A DNA stretch of 64,000 bases, from NCBI RefSeq assembly GCF_000619945.1, contig NZ_JHVC01000009.1, positions 62,001 to 126,000 of the forward strand, read 5' to 3'. How positions within the stretch are numbered: the first letter of the stretch is position 1; each line of letters starts with the position of its first letter. Below are positions 39,290 to 48,782 of this stretch, in pieces. The notes below the pieces were generated by a model. The model worked only from the letters and a program-made list of their open reading frames with translations, was not told where the DNA came from and ran no database searches. This stretch comes from Clostridium lundense DSM 17049. GTDB lineage: Bacteria; Bacillota; Clostridia; Clostridiales; Clostridiaceae. The position numbers and the translations under genes are program-made.

Positions 39290-39922
39290 ATGTTAGATGA
39301 AAGTATAATCATAAAAGGTAATAAAGAAGGACTTAACGCAGTTATAAATATGAATAAATTTAAAGATTTTGACGAAATGCTCGAATCATTAATTGAAAGA
39401 CTATCTAAAGGAAGAATTTTTTATAAAGGTTGTACTCTTAAAATTACTACAGAACTTAAATATATAAACGAAAAGCATTTAAGAAGACTAAAGGATGTAT
39501 TATTTGATGAATTTTTGATTAAAGACTGCATCTTTGAAAACTCCGAAGAAAAAACTAATAAAATTTTTTCAGGCATATATGAAGGAAGAACTAAGTTTAT
39601 GAGAAGAACTATAAGAAGTGGACAAATCATTAATTACCCAGGAAATATCGTTATAGTAGGAGATGTGAATTTTGGCGCTGAAATATATGCTGGCGGAAAT
39701 ATAATAGTTCTTGGAGCTTTAAGAGGATACGTGCATGCTGGCATGGGAGGGAATGGAAAGGCTATAGTAGCAGCTTTTTATTTGCAGCCACAAATACTTC
39801 AAATTGGAGATATTGCTACTAGATCACCCGAAGATAATGTTAAACCTCAATATCCAGAAGTAGCAAAAATAAAAGGAAACACAATAGTAGTAGAGCCTTA
39901 TTTACCTAATAAATTTATTTAA
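39290..39922 (+). CDS. minC: Septum site-determining protein MinC
   Basis: The 210-residue FtsZ inhibitor has an N-terminal domain (KGNKEGLNAVINMNKFKDF) and a C-terminal right-handed beta-helix domain (SGQIINYPGNIVIVGDVNFGAEIYAGGNIIVLGALRG) that binds MinD. It blocks division away from midcell. The stop TAA overlaps the beginning of the minD leader; minD and minE follow, making a complete minCDE operon. The presence of MinE rather than only DivIVA is typical for Clostridium. Confidence 0.93.
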   Translation: MLDESIIIKGNKEGLNAVINMNKFKDFDEMLESLIERLSKGRIFYKGCTLKITTELKYINEKHLRRLKDVLFDEFLIKDCIFENSEEKTNKIFSGIYEGRTKFMRRTIRSGQIINYPGNIVIVGDVNFGAEIYAGGNIIVLGALRGYVHAGMGGNGKAIVAAFYLQPQILQIGDIATRSPEDNVKPQYPEVAKIKGNTIVVEPYLPNKFI

Positions 39923-39936
39923 TGGAGGGAAATTAT

Positions 39937-40737
39937 ATGGGAGAAGCAATAGTTATAACATCTGGTAAAGGAGGAGTTGGAAAAACTACAACTACTGCGA
40001 ACATAGGTACAGCATTAGCGTCTATGGGTAAAAAAGTAGTGGTGGTAGACGGAGATACAGGACTTAGAAATTTGGATGTTCTTATGGGACTTGAAAATAG
40101 AATAGTTTTCACTTTGATGGATGTGCTAGAAGAAAACTGTAAGTTAAAGCAAGCTTTAATAAAAGATAAAAGATTACCAAACTTGTTTTTATTACCAACA
40201 GCTCAAACTAGAGATAAAACTGATATTACAAAGGAACAGATGTTGACTTTAGTAAATGAATTAAAGGAAGAATTTGATTATGTAATATTAGACTGTCCAG
40301 CTGGAATTGAACAGGGATTTGAGAATGCAATAGTTGGTGCAAATAGAGCATTAATTGTAGTTAACCCAGAGGTAACTTCTGTAAGAGATGCTGATAGAGT
40401 TATAGGAAAGCTTGAAGCAAAGGGATTGGAAGATCATCAGTTAATTGTGAATAGAATAAACAATGAGATGGTAAAAAATGGAGATATGTTAGACGTAAAT
40501 GATATATTAGACAGCTTAGCTGTAAAACTTATTGGTATTGTTCCAGATGATAGAAGTATAACTGTATCAACTAACAAGGGAGAACCAATTGTTTTAAATG
40601 ATAAGGCTTTGGCAGGGCAAGCTTTTAAAAACATAGCAAGAAGAATTACAGGAGAGCAGGTACCATTTTTAACTTTTGATAATAACAATGAAGCTGGATT
40701 TTTTGGTTCATTAAAGAAGCTGTTTGGCATTAAGTAG
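39937..40737 (+). CDS. minD: Septum site-determining protein MinD
   Basis: The 266-residue ParA-family ATPase has a deviant Walker A SGKGGVGKTTTTANIG, VVDGDTGLRNLDVLMG and LDCPAGIEQGF, and ends in an amphipathic membrane-targeting helix (GFFGSLKKLFG). ATP-bound MinD recruits MinC to the membrane and is cycled by MinE. The start is 39937 because GGAGG lies at 39924; the ATG at 39922 overlaps that site and is not used. Confidence 0.95.
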   Translation: MGEAIVITSGKGGVGKTTTTANIGTALASMGKKVVVVDGDTGLRNLDVLMGLENRIVFTLMDVLEENCKLKQALIKDKRLPNLFLLPTAQTRDKTDITKEQMLTLVNELKEEFDYVILDCPAGIEQGFENAIVGANRALIVVNPEVTSVRDADRVIGKLEAKGLEDHQLIVNRINNEMVKNGDMLDVNDILDSLAVKLIGIVPDDRSITVSTNKGEPIVLNDKALAGQAFKNIARRITGEQVPFLTFDNNNEAGFFGSLKKLFGIK

Positions 40738-40748
40738 GAGGGATACAT

Positions 40749-41018
40749 ATGGATTTTTTTAGTTTATTTGGGCAAAAACCTGCCTCCAAAGAAGTAGCCA
40801 AAGAAAGATTAAAGCTAATTTTAATACATGATAGAGCAGATTTATCACCAGAACTACTTCAGAATATAAAGAAAGAGATAATGGCTGTAATTTCTAAATA
40901 TGCAGAAATAGATACAGAAGAGCTAGAAGTTAAAATGACAAGTACTGACGAAGTAGAAGGTAGTTCACCTGCATTAATAGCTAGTATTCCTATAAAAAAA
41001 ATGAAAAAAAGAAGATAA
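40749..41018 (+). CDS. minE: Cell division topological specificity factor MinE
   Basis: The 89-residue protein has the typical MinE layout: an amphipathic membrane-binding N-terminus (MDFFSLFGQ), the contact helix with AKERLKLILIHDRADLSPEL, and a C-terminal dimerisation domain (ISKYAEIDTEELEVKM). It stimulates MinD ATPase and gives the pole-to-pole oscillation. It follows minD by 11 bases behind GGAGGG and ends the operon at the hairpin at 41024. Confidence 0.93.
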   Translation: MDFFSLFGQKPASKEVAKERLKLILIHDRADLSPELLQNIKKEIMAVISKYAEIDTEELEVKMTSTDEVEGSSPALIASIPIKKMKKRR

Positions 41019-41023
41019 ATTTT

Positions 41024-41057
41024 TAAAGCTATGTATAAATTATACATAGCTTTTTTT
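41024..41057 (+). terminator. Terminator of minCDE
   Basis: AAAGCTATGTATAA and TTATACATAGCTTT form a 14-bp stem with a one-base centre region, then TTTT. Confidence 0.85.
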
Positions 41058-41102
41058 GGTCTACACTGCTATAATCATACTTGTATTGGAGGGATTTAAA
41101 TA

Positions 41103-42212
41103 ATGCTTGATAAGCTAAAGATTAATAAAAAATTAATTAGGGAATTAGATTTTAGTGCTATAATTATAGTTCTTGCAATAAGCTTATTTGGTGCCATGAA
41201 TATTTATAGCGCAGTAGGAATAAGTGTTTTTAAATCACAGATAGTATGGATTTTGTTTGGAATGGTTTTACTATACTTTATACTTGTTTTTGATTATTCT
41301 TTAATTCAAGGATATGCTAATATTATCTATTGGTCTGGTGTAATATTATTGGCTTTAAATGATACAATTTTTAAGTCAACTGTTAATGGAGCAGGTTCTT
41401 GGATGAAGATAGGCTCTGTAACTATAGGGCAGCCTTCGGAATTTGCTAAGTTAGGTATGATAATAATGATTGCTAAGAAACTTGATAGTATGGAAGGTAA
41501 TATTAACAATCTTAAAAACTTTTTGAATCTAGCTATGTATGCTGCGATTCCTATGATTTTAATTGTAATTCAGCCAGATATGGGAATGATGATGGTATGT
41601 TTTTTTATTGTTTTAGGAATATTTTTTGCAGCAGGATTAGAATTAAAGGTAATAGGTGCGGGACTTGCAAGCATAATAACGTTGATTGCTATAGTTTGGA
41701 ATTCTCCTTTAATGCATGAGTATTGGAAAATAAGATTAATTTCCTTTCTAGACCCGGAAGCAGATCAGTTAGGAGCTGGAGCCCAGCTGTTTCAATCTCA
41801 AATAGGTATTGGTTCTGGAGAAATTTTAGGAAAGGGATTTTTGAAAGGAACTCAGGTAGCAGGAGGCTTCATTCCAGAATCTCATACAGACTTTATTTTT
41901 GCTGTTGTAGGTGAGGAATGGGGACTTTTAGGTGCTGTATTTTTACTAACCTTATATGGTATTTTAATTTATAAATTTATAAATATAGCCAGAACTTCTA
42001 AGGATATTTTTGGTTCTATGCTCAGTATAGGTGTAGTATCTATAATGTTATTTTCTATATATCAAAATATTGGTATGACTATTGGAGTTGCACCAATTTC
42101 AGGCATTACATTGCCTTTTATGAGTTATGGGGGAAGTTCTTATATAACAAATATTATGGCTGTTGGATTAGTTTTGAATGTAGGTATGAGAAGGAAGAAA
42201 ATTAATTTTTAG
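41103..42212 (+). CDS. rodA: Peptidoglycan glycosyltransferase RodA (SEDS family)
   Basis: The 369-residue membrane protein has ten predicted helices and SEDS motifs: FGAMNIYSAVG, GAGSWMKIGSVTIGQPSEFAKLG, and the late GVAPISGITLPFMSYGGSS. SEDS proteins polymerise glycan strands with a class B PBP; pairing with mrdA in this region supports RodA over FtsW. The start follows GGAGGG. mgsA follows 12 bases downstream, so they are probably cotranscribed. Confidence 0.93.
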   Translation: MLDKLKINKKLIRELDFSAIIIVLAISLFGAMNIYSAVGISVFKSQIVWILFGMVLLYFILVFDYSLIQGYANIIYWSGVILLALNDTIFKSTVNGAGSWMKIGSVTIGQPSEFAKLGMIIMIAKKLDSMEGNINNLKNFLNLAMYAAIPMILIVIQPDMGMMMVCFFIVLGIFFAAGLELKVIGAGLASIITLIAIVWNSPLMHEYWKIRLISFLDPEADQLGAGAQLFQSQIGIGSGEILGKGFLKGTQVAGGFIPESHTDFIFAVVGEEWGLLGAVFLLTLYGILIYKFINIARTSKDIFGSMLSIGVVSIMLFSIYQNIGMTIGVAPISGITLPFMSYGGSSYITNIMAVGLVLNVGMRRKKINF

Positions 42213-42224
42213 GGGGAGTACTTT

Positions 42225-42599
42225 ATGAGAATAGCATTAATAGCGCATGATAAGAAAAAAGAAGATATGATTGAATTTGTAACTAGGTACAAAGATGTAT
42301 TTGCAGAACATGAACTTTATGCAACAGGTACAACAGGAAGACTTATAGCGGAAAAAACTGGACTAGCTGTTCATAGATTTCTTTCAGGACCTTTAGGTGG
42401 AGATCAGCAAATAGGGGCAAAAGTTGCAGAAGGAAATATGGATTTTATAATATTTTTAAGAGATCCATTAACAGCACAGCCTCATGAACCGGATGTTTCT
42501 GCGCTTGTAAGACTTTGTGATGTTCATTGCATACCCCTTGCTACAAATGTTGGATCAGCAGAAGTATTTGTTAAAGCATTAAAAGCTCACGAGTTTTAG
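42225..42599 (+). CDS. mgsA: Methylglyoxal synthase
   Basis: The 124-residue enzyme converts dihydroxyacetone phosphate to methylglyoxal, a bypass that frees phosphate. The motifs IALIAHDKKK, ATGTTGRLI, SGPLGGDQQIG and FLRDPLTAQPHEPDV are the phosphate-binding and catalytic segments, and the two Asp residues (GGDQQ and RDP) are present. Length is normal. rodA-mgsA adjacency is frequent in Clostridium, though the functional link is not clear. Start follows AGGGGGAG. Confidence 0.95.
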   Translation: MRIALIAHDKKKEDMIEFVTRYKDVFAEHELYATGTTGRLIAEKTGLAVHRFLSGPLGGDQQIGAKVAEGNMDFIIFLRDPLTAQPHEPDVSALVRLCDVHCIPLATNVGSAEVFVKALKAHEF

Positions 42600-42932
42600 A
42601 TTATAGATTATAAAGTGAAAATCATAGGGCATGTATGGAATTTTTGATAAAACAAAAATTTTATATATGTTCTATTTTTTATTGTTTAAGATTTACTTTA
42701 TTATTTCTAATCTTTAATTTAAAGTTTAGCAACGAGAAATTATCTATAACTATGAATTGTACCCTGTCTCTTATCAACTGTCTTTTCTACTCTAAAAAAG
42801 TGAACTACTCTCTTTTTTATCTCCTTTAAGGTAATATTTAAAAAAATTGTTAAATATATATAAGTAGTAAATAACTGTAGGGTAATTTTAGAATTAAATA
42901 ATACTTAGGTTAGATAAGAAAGGGGAGGAAAA
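42600..42932. other. 333-base intergenic region, no gene supported
   Basis: The stretch holds an AATTTTTG/CAAAAATT hairpin near 42650 without a clear T-run and a very AT-rich 64-codon frame with no ribosome site. A promoter for the spoIVFA-like operon is expected here, but I cannot place its -10/-35 with confidence. Confidence 0.5.
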
Positions 42933-43700
42933 ATGGGAAGTTATAATTCTCAGTATGAAGAGTATTATAGAAACTTGAGAAAAAGAAGAGAAGGAAATGG
43001 ATTTAATTATTTTAATAAAAAATCTTCCAGCCCAGCTTCAGGATATATTGGAAGAAGAATAATTAGGGATTTAATTGGTACAACATTATTATTTTTTATT
43101 GTGATTATATGCAAATTAGTAGTTACTCCACAAACTCAGGCTGTTTATAACTATTCCAAAAAAATTGTGAATGAGAACTACGATTATAAACAAGCATATA
43201 CCAAGATTAAGTCTTTGAATTTACAAGGTATAGAAGAAGAAGCTACAGATTTTATAGAAAAAATGAAAGCAAAGGTTACTGGGGGAAAAACCATAAAGGA
43301 AAGAATAGAAAATCAGTTTCAGATGCCAGTAGAAGGAAAAGTTTCATCTCCTTATGGATATAGAGAAGATCCTATAGATAAGAGTAAAAAGTTTCATGAA
43401 GGTATAGATATTGATGTGAAGGAAAATACAGAAGTAAAAGCAGTTTTTAACGGAAAGGTTAAGGACGCAGGGGAAGATAAAGTTTTAGGAAAATATGTTT
43501 TAATAGATCATGGAGAAGGCGTAGAAACAAAGTATGGGCATCTTAATTCACTATCAGTACAAAAGGGAAAGGAAGTTAAAAAGGGAGATATTATAGGAAA
43601 GTCAGGAAATACGGGGAAGTCTACAGGACCTCATCTTCATTTTGAGCTTCTTTATATGGGAGAAAATAAAAATCCACAAAATTATATAGCAATTAAGTGA
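42933..43700 (+). CDS. spoIVFA: M23-family membrane protein, probable SpoIVFA counterpart
   Basis: The 255-residue protein has one transmembrane helix (about 50-66), a linker, and a C-terminal M23/LytM domain: VSSPYGYREDPID, FHEGIDIDV, YVLIDHGEGVETKYGHL and TGPHLHFELLYMG. The H-x-D and HLHFE zinc motifs are all there, so it may be an active endopeptidase or a degenerate-function regulator as in B. subtilis SpoIVFA. It lies directly before an M50 protease (16 bases), matching the spoIVFA-spoIVFB order and the mre/min to rplU location of Bacillus. The role in sigma-K processing is inference. AGGGGAGG precedes the start. Confidence 0.75.
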   Translation: MGSYNSQYEEYYRNLRKRREGNGFNYFNKKSSSPASGYIGRRIIRDLIGTTLLFFIVIICKLVVTPQTQAVYNYSKKIVNENYDYKQAYTKIKSLNLQGIEEEATDFIEKMKAKVTGGKTIKERIENQFQMPVEGKVSSPYGYREDPIDKSKKFHEGIDIDVKENTEVKAVFNGKVKDAGEDKVLGKYVLIDHGEGVETKYGHLNSLSVQKGKEVKKGDIIGKSGNTGKSTGPHLHFELLYMGENKNPQNYIAIK

Positions 43701-43716
43701 GATAAGGAAGGGTAAA

Positions 43717-44574
43717 TTGATTAAAGTAAACAGATATTTTATTCCATATATTTTAGTACTAATGATTATTGGATTTAGAGAAAAGTTACTGATATCCTTT
43801 GTGGTGGTTTTTTTTCATGAAATAATCCATTATATAGTTGCCAGATGTTTAGGATTTACGGGTTTTGATATAGAGATATTACCTATAGGTACAGTTTTAA
43901 AACTTAAAGATGTGGAAGAAGCAACGCCTATGGAAGATTTAATAATTTCTTTGTCTGCACCGCTTGTAAACCTAATTATGGCAGCTATTTTTTATAAGTT
44001 AAATGTAAGGTATTCTATTAAATTATTTAACTTGTTTTTTCAATGTAATTTAGTTATAGGTTCTTTTAATCTTATTCCTGCGTATCCTTTAGATGGAGGA
44101 AGAATATTAAGAGATTTAATAAATTTTAAGTTTATATATAAGGTAGCTAATAAAATAACAGTATATGTAAGTATAATTATTGGAAGCATATTAATTCTTT
44201 ATTATATTTTTTTATTTTTTGTAGGGGTAAAAAATATTAATTTAGGTATTATATCTTTATTTATAATAATGGCTTCATTAAAAGAGCGAGAAAGGATAGT
44301 ATATTTAATTATGGGAGATATTATAAAAAAGAAATATAAATTTAAAAAAAGAGGGTATATTGAAAATAAGAGTATGTCCGTTTTTTATAAAAATGATTTA
44401 ATCTACGTTTTAGGTATTGTAGAAAAAAATAAGTATAATATTTTTTTTGTTTTAGACGACAATATGAAAGTTATGGATATAATTTATGAAGAGGAAATAA
44501 TAGAAGCTTTAAAGCTTTATGGAAATATAACATTAGAACAATTAATGGAAATTGAAGATAGAAATGAAATATAA
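43717..44574 (+). CDS. spoIVFB: M50-family site-2 metalloprotease, probable SpoIVFB (pro-sigma-K processing)
   Basis: The 285-residue protein has five to six hydrophobic segments, the intramembrane zinc motif FHEIIHYIVAR and the second catalytic segment NLIPAYPLDGGRI. A C-terminal soluble tail (KERERIVYLIMGDI) resembles a CBS-type region found in SpoIVFB. In sporulating Bacillus this enzyme cleaves pro-sigma-K in the forespore-surrounding membrane. The adjacent M23 gene supports the pair. The start is TTG at 43717 behind AAGGAAGGG. The substrate here was not checked: sigK is not in the window. Confidence 0.82.
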   Translation: MIKVNRYFIPYILVLMIIGFREKLLISFVVVFFHEIIHYIVARCLGFTGFDIEILPIGTVLKLKDVEEATPMEDLIISLSAPLVNLIMAAIFYKLNVRYSIKLFNLFFQCNLVIGSFNLIPAYPLDGGRILRDLINFKFIYKVANKITVYVSIIIGSILILYYIFLFFVGVKNINLGIISLFIIMASLKERERIVYLIMGDIIKKKYKFKKRGYIENKSMSVFYKNDLIYVLGIVEKNKYNIFFVLDDNMKVMDIIYEEEIIEALKLYGNITLEQLMEIEDRNEI

Positions 44575-44643
44575 ATTGATTTTCAATTTTTTTATTTATA
44601 TGTTAGAATATAAAATTGAATAACCTATGAGGAGGAATTTTTA

Positions 44644-46500
44644 ATGAACTTAATTCCAGATGATATTCTATATAAAGTAGAGAAACCAGCTAGATATATA
44701 GGAGAAGAATTTAATTCATATAAAAAAGATAAAGAAAAAATAGATATAAGATATGCATTTTGTTTTCCAGATGTTTATGAGGTTGGAATGTCTCATTTGG
44801 GATCAAAAATACTTTATCATGTTCTAAATGAAAGAGAAGATACTTATTGTGAGAGAGCCTATGCTCCATGGCCAGACATGGAAAAGCTTATGAAAGAAAA
44901 TAATATACCATCCTTTACGTTAGAGACTAAAGACTCTTTAAAAGAATTTGATATGATAGGATTTACTCTTCAATATGAGATGAGCTATACAAATATATTA
45001 AATATGTTAGATATGGCAGGAATAAATGTAAGAGCCTCAGAAAGAGGAGATGAAGATCCGATAATTATGTGCGGAGGACCTTGTGCATACAATCCAGAAC
45101 CTCTTTATGATATACCAGATATGTTTATCATGGGAGAAGGGGAAGAGGTCTTAAACGAGATATTAGATTTATATAAAGAGTATAAGGGAAAAACTAAAAA
45201 AGAGTTTTTAAGAGCTGTATGTAAAATAGAAGGAATTTATGTACCATCTTTATATGAAGTATCTTATAAAGATGATGGAACTATAAAAGAATTTAAGCCT
45301 TTATATGATGATGTACCAAAAACGGTTAAAAAGAGAATAATAACTAATTTTAATGATGTAGCTTACCCAGATAAGCTTATAGTACCTTATACAGAAATAG
45401 TTCATGATAGAATTATGTTAGAAACTTTTAGAGGATGTACTAGAGGCTGTAGATTCTGCCAGGCAGGTATGATTTATAGACCAATTAGAGAAAAGAAGAC
45501 AGATAAACTTATGGAGCTAGCACAAAGTCTTTTAAAGACTACAGGATATAATGAAATATCTTTAACTTCATTAAGTATATGTGATTATTCTGATATAAGA
45601 AATCTTATTTATTCATTAATAGAAAAACATAAAGATGAAAAGGTGGGAGTATCACTACCATCCCTTAGGATAGATTCTTTTTATGTGGATTTAATCAACG
45701 AAATTCAAAAGGTTAGAAAAACAGGATTAACTTTTGCTCCAGAAGCAGGTACTCAGAGAATGAGAGATGTTATAAATAAAGGAGTTACAGAAGAAAATCT
45801 TTTAAATGCTACAAGAAGTGCTTTTGAATCTGGTTGGTCAACTATAAAACTTTATTATATGATAGGTCTTCCTTATGAAACTTTAGAAGATGTAAAAGGT
45901 ATTGGATATACAACAGAAAAAGTTGTAAATGAGTATTACAGTTTACCAAAGGATAAGAGAAAGAAAGGATTAAAGGTAACAGCTAGTGCTTCTATATTTG
46001 TACCTAAACCTTTTACACCTTTCCAGTGGGCTCCTCAACTTAGAGAAGAGGATGTTATGGAAAGAGTATATGCAATAAAGGATTCTATAAAGAGCAGAGC
46101 TATATCCTTTAACTATCATGCTTCAAAGGTGAGCTTTTTAGAAGCTATTTTTGCAAGAGGAGATAGAAGAGTTTGCAGCGTGTTAGTAGAAGCATTTAAA
46201 AATGGTGCTAAGTTTGATGGTTGGTCTGAATATTTTAATTATGAAATATGGATGAATGCTTTCAAAACATGCGGAGTGTATCCAGAATTTTATGCTTATA
46301 GAGAAAGAAGCTATGATGAAATATTGCCTTGGGATTTTGTAAATATTGGAGTAAACAAAGAATTCCTTATTAGTGAAAATAATAAGGCTAAAGAGGGAAT
46401 AATTACACCAGATTGTAGATTAGGTTGTACTAATTGTGGCGTAAATGTAAATCTAGAAGGGAAGTGTTTTGAAGGTGCGTTATCTAATAAAATTCAGTAA
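44644..46500 (+). CDS. Radical SAM protein of the TIGR03960 type (B12-binding-like)
   Basis: The 618-residue protein has an N-terminal region resembling a B12-binding fold (VYEVGMSHLGSKILYHVLNE), then a radical SAM core with FRGCTRGCRFCQAGMIYRP (CxxxCxxC), GFTLQYEMSYTN and YMIGLPYETLEDV. Two cysteine clusters near the C-terminus (CRLGCTNCGVN) may hold a second iron-sulfur centre. This family is always found next to a DUF2344 protein in Firmicutes; together they may modify RNA or a ribosomal component, but the reaction is unknown. It overlaps that gene by 32 bases. AGGAGG precedes the start. Confidence 0.88.
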   Translation: MNLIPDDILYKVEKPARYIGEEFNSYKKDKEKIDIRYAFCFPDVYEVGMSHLGSKILYHVLNEREDTYCERAYAPWPDMEKLMKENNIPSFTLETKDSLKEFDMIGFTLQYEMSYTNILNMLDMAGINVRASERGDEDPIIMCGGPCAYNPEPLYDIPDMFIMGEGEEVLNEILDLYKEYKGKTKKEFLRAVCKIEGIYVPSLYEVSYKDDGTIKEFKPLYDDVPKTVKKRIITNFNDVAYPDKLIVPYTEIVHDRIMLETFRGCTRGCRFCQAGMIYRPIREKKTDKLMELAQSLLKTTGYNEISLTSLSICDYSDIRNLIYSLIEKHKDEKVGVSLPSLRIDSFYVDLINEIQKVRKTGLTFAPEAGTQRMRDVINKGVTEENLLNATRSAFESGWSTIKLYYMIGLPYETLEDVKGIGYTTEKVVNEYYSLPKDKRKKGLKVTASASIFVPKPFTPFQWAPQLREEDVMERVYAIKDSIKSRAISFNYHASKVSFLEAIFARGDRRVCSVLVEAFKNGAKFDGWSEYFNYEIWMNAFKTCGVYPEFYAYRERSYDEILPWDFVNIGVNKEFLISENNKAKEGIITPDCRLGCTNCGVNVNLEGKCFEGALSNKIQ

Positions 46501-47188
46501 GGAAAGTAATATAAAATTTGTATCTCATTTGGATTTGATGAGGACTTTACAAAAAATAGTGAAAAGAGCAGAGCTTCCCATAGAATATTCTCAGGGATTT
46601 AATCCACATATGAATATTTCCATAGCTCAACCACTTTCTGTAGGTATGTATTCAAAAGGTGAATATATGGATGTGGTATTTAGTAAAGAATTAAGTAATT
46701 TATATATAAAGGATAAACTTAATGAAAATTCTCCATCAGGAATTAGGTTTATTGAGGTAGTTAAAATTAGAAAAATAGGTGATAATGAAAAGAAAATACC
46801 TCAATCAATGGCAGCTGTAGATGGAGCAAGATATTCAATAAGAATAAAATACAAAGATGGTTCAAAAATTGATGAAGAAATTAAAGCATTACCTAAAATG
46901 AAGCAGTGGAATATTATTAAAAAGGGAAAGAGCGGAGAAAAAGAAGTTGATATAAAGCCAATGATAAAGGAATTTAAGTTTAAGATAGAAGATAATACTT
47001 TAAACTTACAGGTTCTTGTAAGCTGTGGAAGTAGAGAAAATTTATCAGCTGATCTTTTATCAAAGTTTATACAAAATAATACTTCTAATGCTAATATGGA
47101 CGCTTTTGTTCAAGTAGAAAGAGAAGAAATGTATGCTATTGAAAACAAGAAATATGTACCTCTTTATAAATGCCTTGGAAATATGTAA
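46469..47188 (+). CDS. DUF2344 (TIGR03936) protein, partner of the radical SAM gene
   Basis: The 239-residue protein begins VRYLIKFSKESNIKFVSHLD, matching the start of TIGR03936, and has LPIEYSQGFNPHMNISIAQPL, the family signature. No catalytic motif is clear. It starts at a TTG (46469) inside the previous gene, so translation is coupled; a GTG six bases later is the alternative. Gene fusion of the two in some species suggests they work as a complex. It lies between the radical SAM gene and rng, the usual order upstream of rplU in Clostridium. Confidence 0.85.
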   Translation: MKVRYLIKFSKESNIKFVSHLDLMRTLQKIVKRAELPIEYSQGFNPHMNISIAQPLSVGMYSKGEYMDVVFSKELSNLYIKDKLNENSPSGIRFIEVVKIRKIGDNEKKIPQSMAAVDGARYSIRIKYKDGSKIDEEIKALPKMKQWNIIKKGKSGEKEVDIKPMIKEFKFKIEDNTLNLQVLVSCGSRENLSADLLSKFIQNNTSNANMDAFVQVEREEMYAIENKKYVPLYKCLGNM

Positions 47189-47221
47189 AAAATAGTAAAA
47201 TTTAGAACATAGAAACTTGGA

Positions 47222-47289
47222 AGTGAAGAATGAGTAATGAATAGTGAAGAATAATAATCCTTTATTCTTCATTTTTAATTATTCACTGA
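47222..47289. repeat. Palindromic intergenic repeat before rng
   Basis: AGTGAAGAAT occurs twice (47222-47231 and 47243-47252), and GTGAAGAATAA pairs with TTATTCTTCA, extended by TGAATA/TATTCA. This is the type of dispersed palindrome that recurs in clostridial intergenic regions; it may also act as a weak terminator of the preceding gene. Confidence 0.55.
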
Positions 47290-47306
47290 AGAAAGGGGTG
47301 TTAACT

Positions 47307-48749
47307 TTGAAAGAAATATTTATAGAACGTCAAGGGGATATATTGAGAATTGCTATAAAAAAAAATAATAAATTAAAAGAGTGTTTTATAGAAGAAGATA
47401 CAGGAGAACCTATGCCTGGGGAAATATATAAGGGCATAGTAAAAAACATAGTGCCTGGAATAAAATGTGCGTTTGTGGATATTGGATATAAAGAAAATTG
47501 TTATATGTATATGGATAGAAAATTTAAAAATACCCATATAAAAAAGGAAGATCATATATTAGTTCAAGTGGTAAAAGAATCCATGGGTAAGAAAGGTCCT
47601 AAAGTAACCAATGCAGTATCTATACCAGGAAGATATTGTGTATTTAATACTTTAGATTCTTCTATAACTTTTTCAAAAAAAATAGAAGATGAAAATGTTA
47701 AAACATATATAAAGGAAAATATAAAAAAACCTGAAAATGTTGGCCTTATGATAAGAACCAATGCTGAAAAAGTACCAGTTGAGATAATAAATGATGAAAT
47801 AGAAGGCATAAATAAAATATATACTGACATTAAGAAACAAGGAGATTATTCCTTAAAGCCAGGTATCTTACTTAAAACTGGTGGAACACTTGGAAGAATA
47901 TTAAGAGATAAATTAGATAGTGATACTATAAAAATATATGTTAATAATTCTGAAGATCATGAAAAGATAAATAATTATATATCAAATACAAAGGATATAA
48001 ATGTATATTTAGAGCTTTATGAAGGAGAAAGAGAATTATTTGATTATTATAGTATAGAAAAAGAAATATTAAAGCTTAGAAATAGTAAAGTACAGTTGAA
48101 CTGTGGTGGATATATAATTATTGAGAAAACAGAAGCTATGTATGTTGTTGACGTAAACTCAGGTAAGAATACCCAAGGTGCTTCTTTAAGAAAAACAGCT
48201 TTTATCACTAATATGCAGGCAGCAGAAGAAATATCTTCTCAAATAAGACTTAGAAATTTAAGTGGCATTATTCTTATAGATTTTATTGATATGAATGAGG
48301 AAGAAGATAGGGTGAAAGTATTAGATAAACTTAGAGAAGGATTTGAAGGGGATAAAAGCAAAACTGTAATATATCCTTTTACAGAATTAAATCTTGTTCA
48401 AATTGCAAGAAGAAGAGTAGGAAAAGCTATATATGAGTATATAGATGAGCCTTGTAAAAAATGTCATGGTAAAGGAAGAAGACTTAAATTATCCTATATA
48501 AACTCTTTGATTAAAAATGAGTTATCAAAAATTCGTAATGAAGATAATATAAAACATATATACATAGAAATCAGTAATGTATATGAATATGAAATTAGAG
48601 GAGATATTGTAAGCTTTGTTAAAGATATAAATTCTTTAGATAAAATTATATACATAAAGTTTGTAAACGAGGAAGATTATGTTAAAGTAGAACCTCTTAT
48701 TTTTATGAATCAAATAGAAAATTTACAAATGTATAAAGTATATGGATAA
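47307..48749 (+). CDS. rng: Ribonuclease E/G family protein
   Basis: The 480-residue protein has an S1-like RNA-binding region near the N-terminus (GEIYKGIVKNIVPGIKCAFVDIGYKENCYMY), the RNase E/G catalytic segment with Mg-binding acidic residues (MYVVDVNSGKNT and LIDFIDMNEEEDR) and the zinc-link CKKCHGKGRR near residue 400. It is the RNase G-like short form, lacking the RNase E scaffold domain. It probably processes rRNA or decays mRNA. The start is a TTG at 47307, six bases after AGGGGTG; the upstream frame to 47244 lies in the repeat and has no site. Confidence 0.93.
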   Translation: MKEIFIERQGDILRIAIKKNNKLKECFIEEDTGEPMPGEIYKGIVKNIVPGIKCAFVDIGYKENCYMYMDRKFKNTHIKKEDHILVQVVKESMGKKGPKVTNAVSIPGRYCVFNTLDSSITFSKKIEDENVKTYIKENIKKPENVGLMIRTNAEKVPVEIINDEIEGINKIYTDIKKQGDYSLKPGILLKTGGTLGRILRDKLDSDTIKIYVNNSEDHEKINNYISNTKDINVYLELYEGERELFDYYSIEKEILKLRNSKVQLNCGGYIIIEKTEAMYVVDVNSGKNTQGASLRKTAFITNMQAAEEISSQIRLRNLSGIILIDFIDMNEEEDRVKVLDKLREGFEGDKSKTVIYPFTELNLVQIARRRVGKAIYEYIDEPCKKCHGKGRRLKLSYINSLIKNELSKIRNEDNIKHIYIEISNVYEYEIRGDIVSFVKDINSLDKIIYIKFVNEEDYVKVEPLIFMNQIENLQMYKVYG

Positions 48750-48782
48750 AAAAACTTTACAAAGGGTTTTTTATATGTTAAA

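Noticed and set aside
42635..42829. 64-codon ORF between mgsA and the M23 gene
   Set aside because: Very AT-rich, hydrophobic by chance, no ribosome site.
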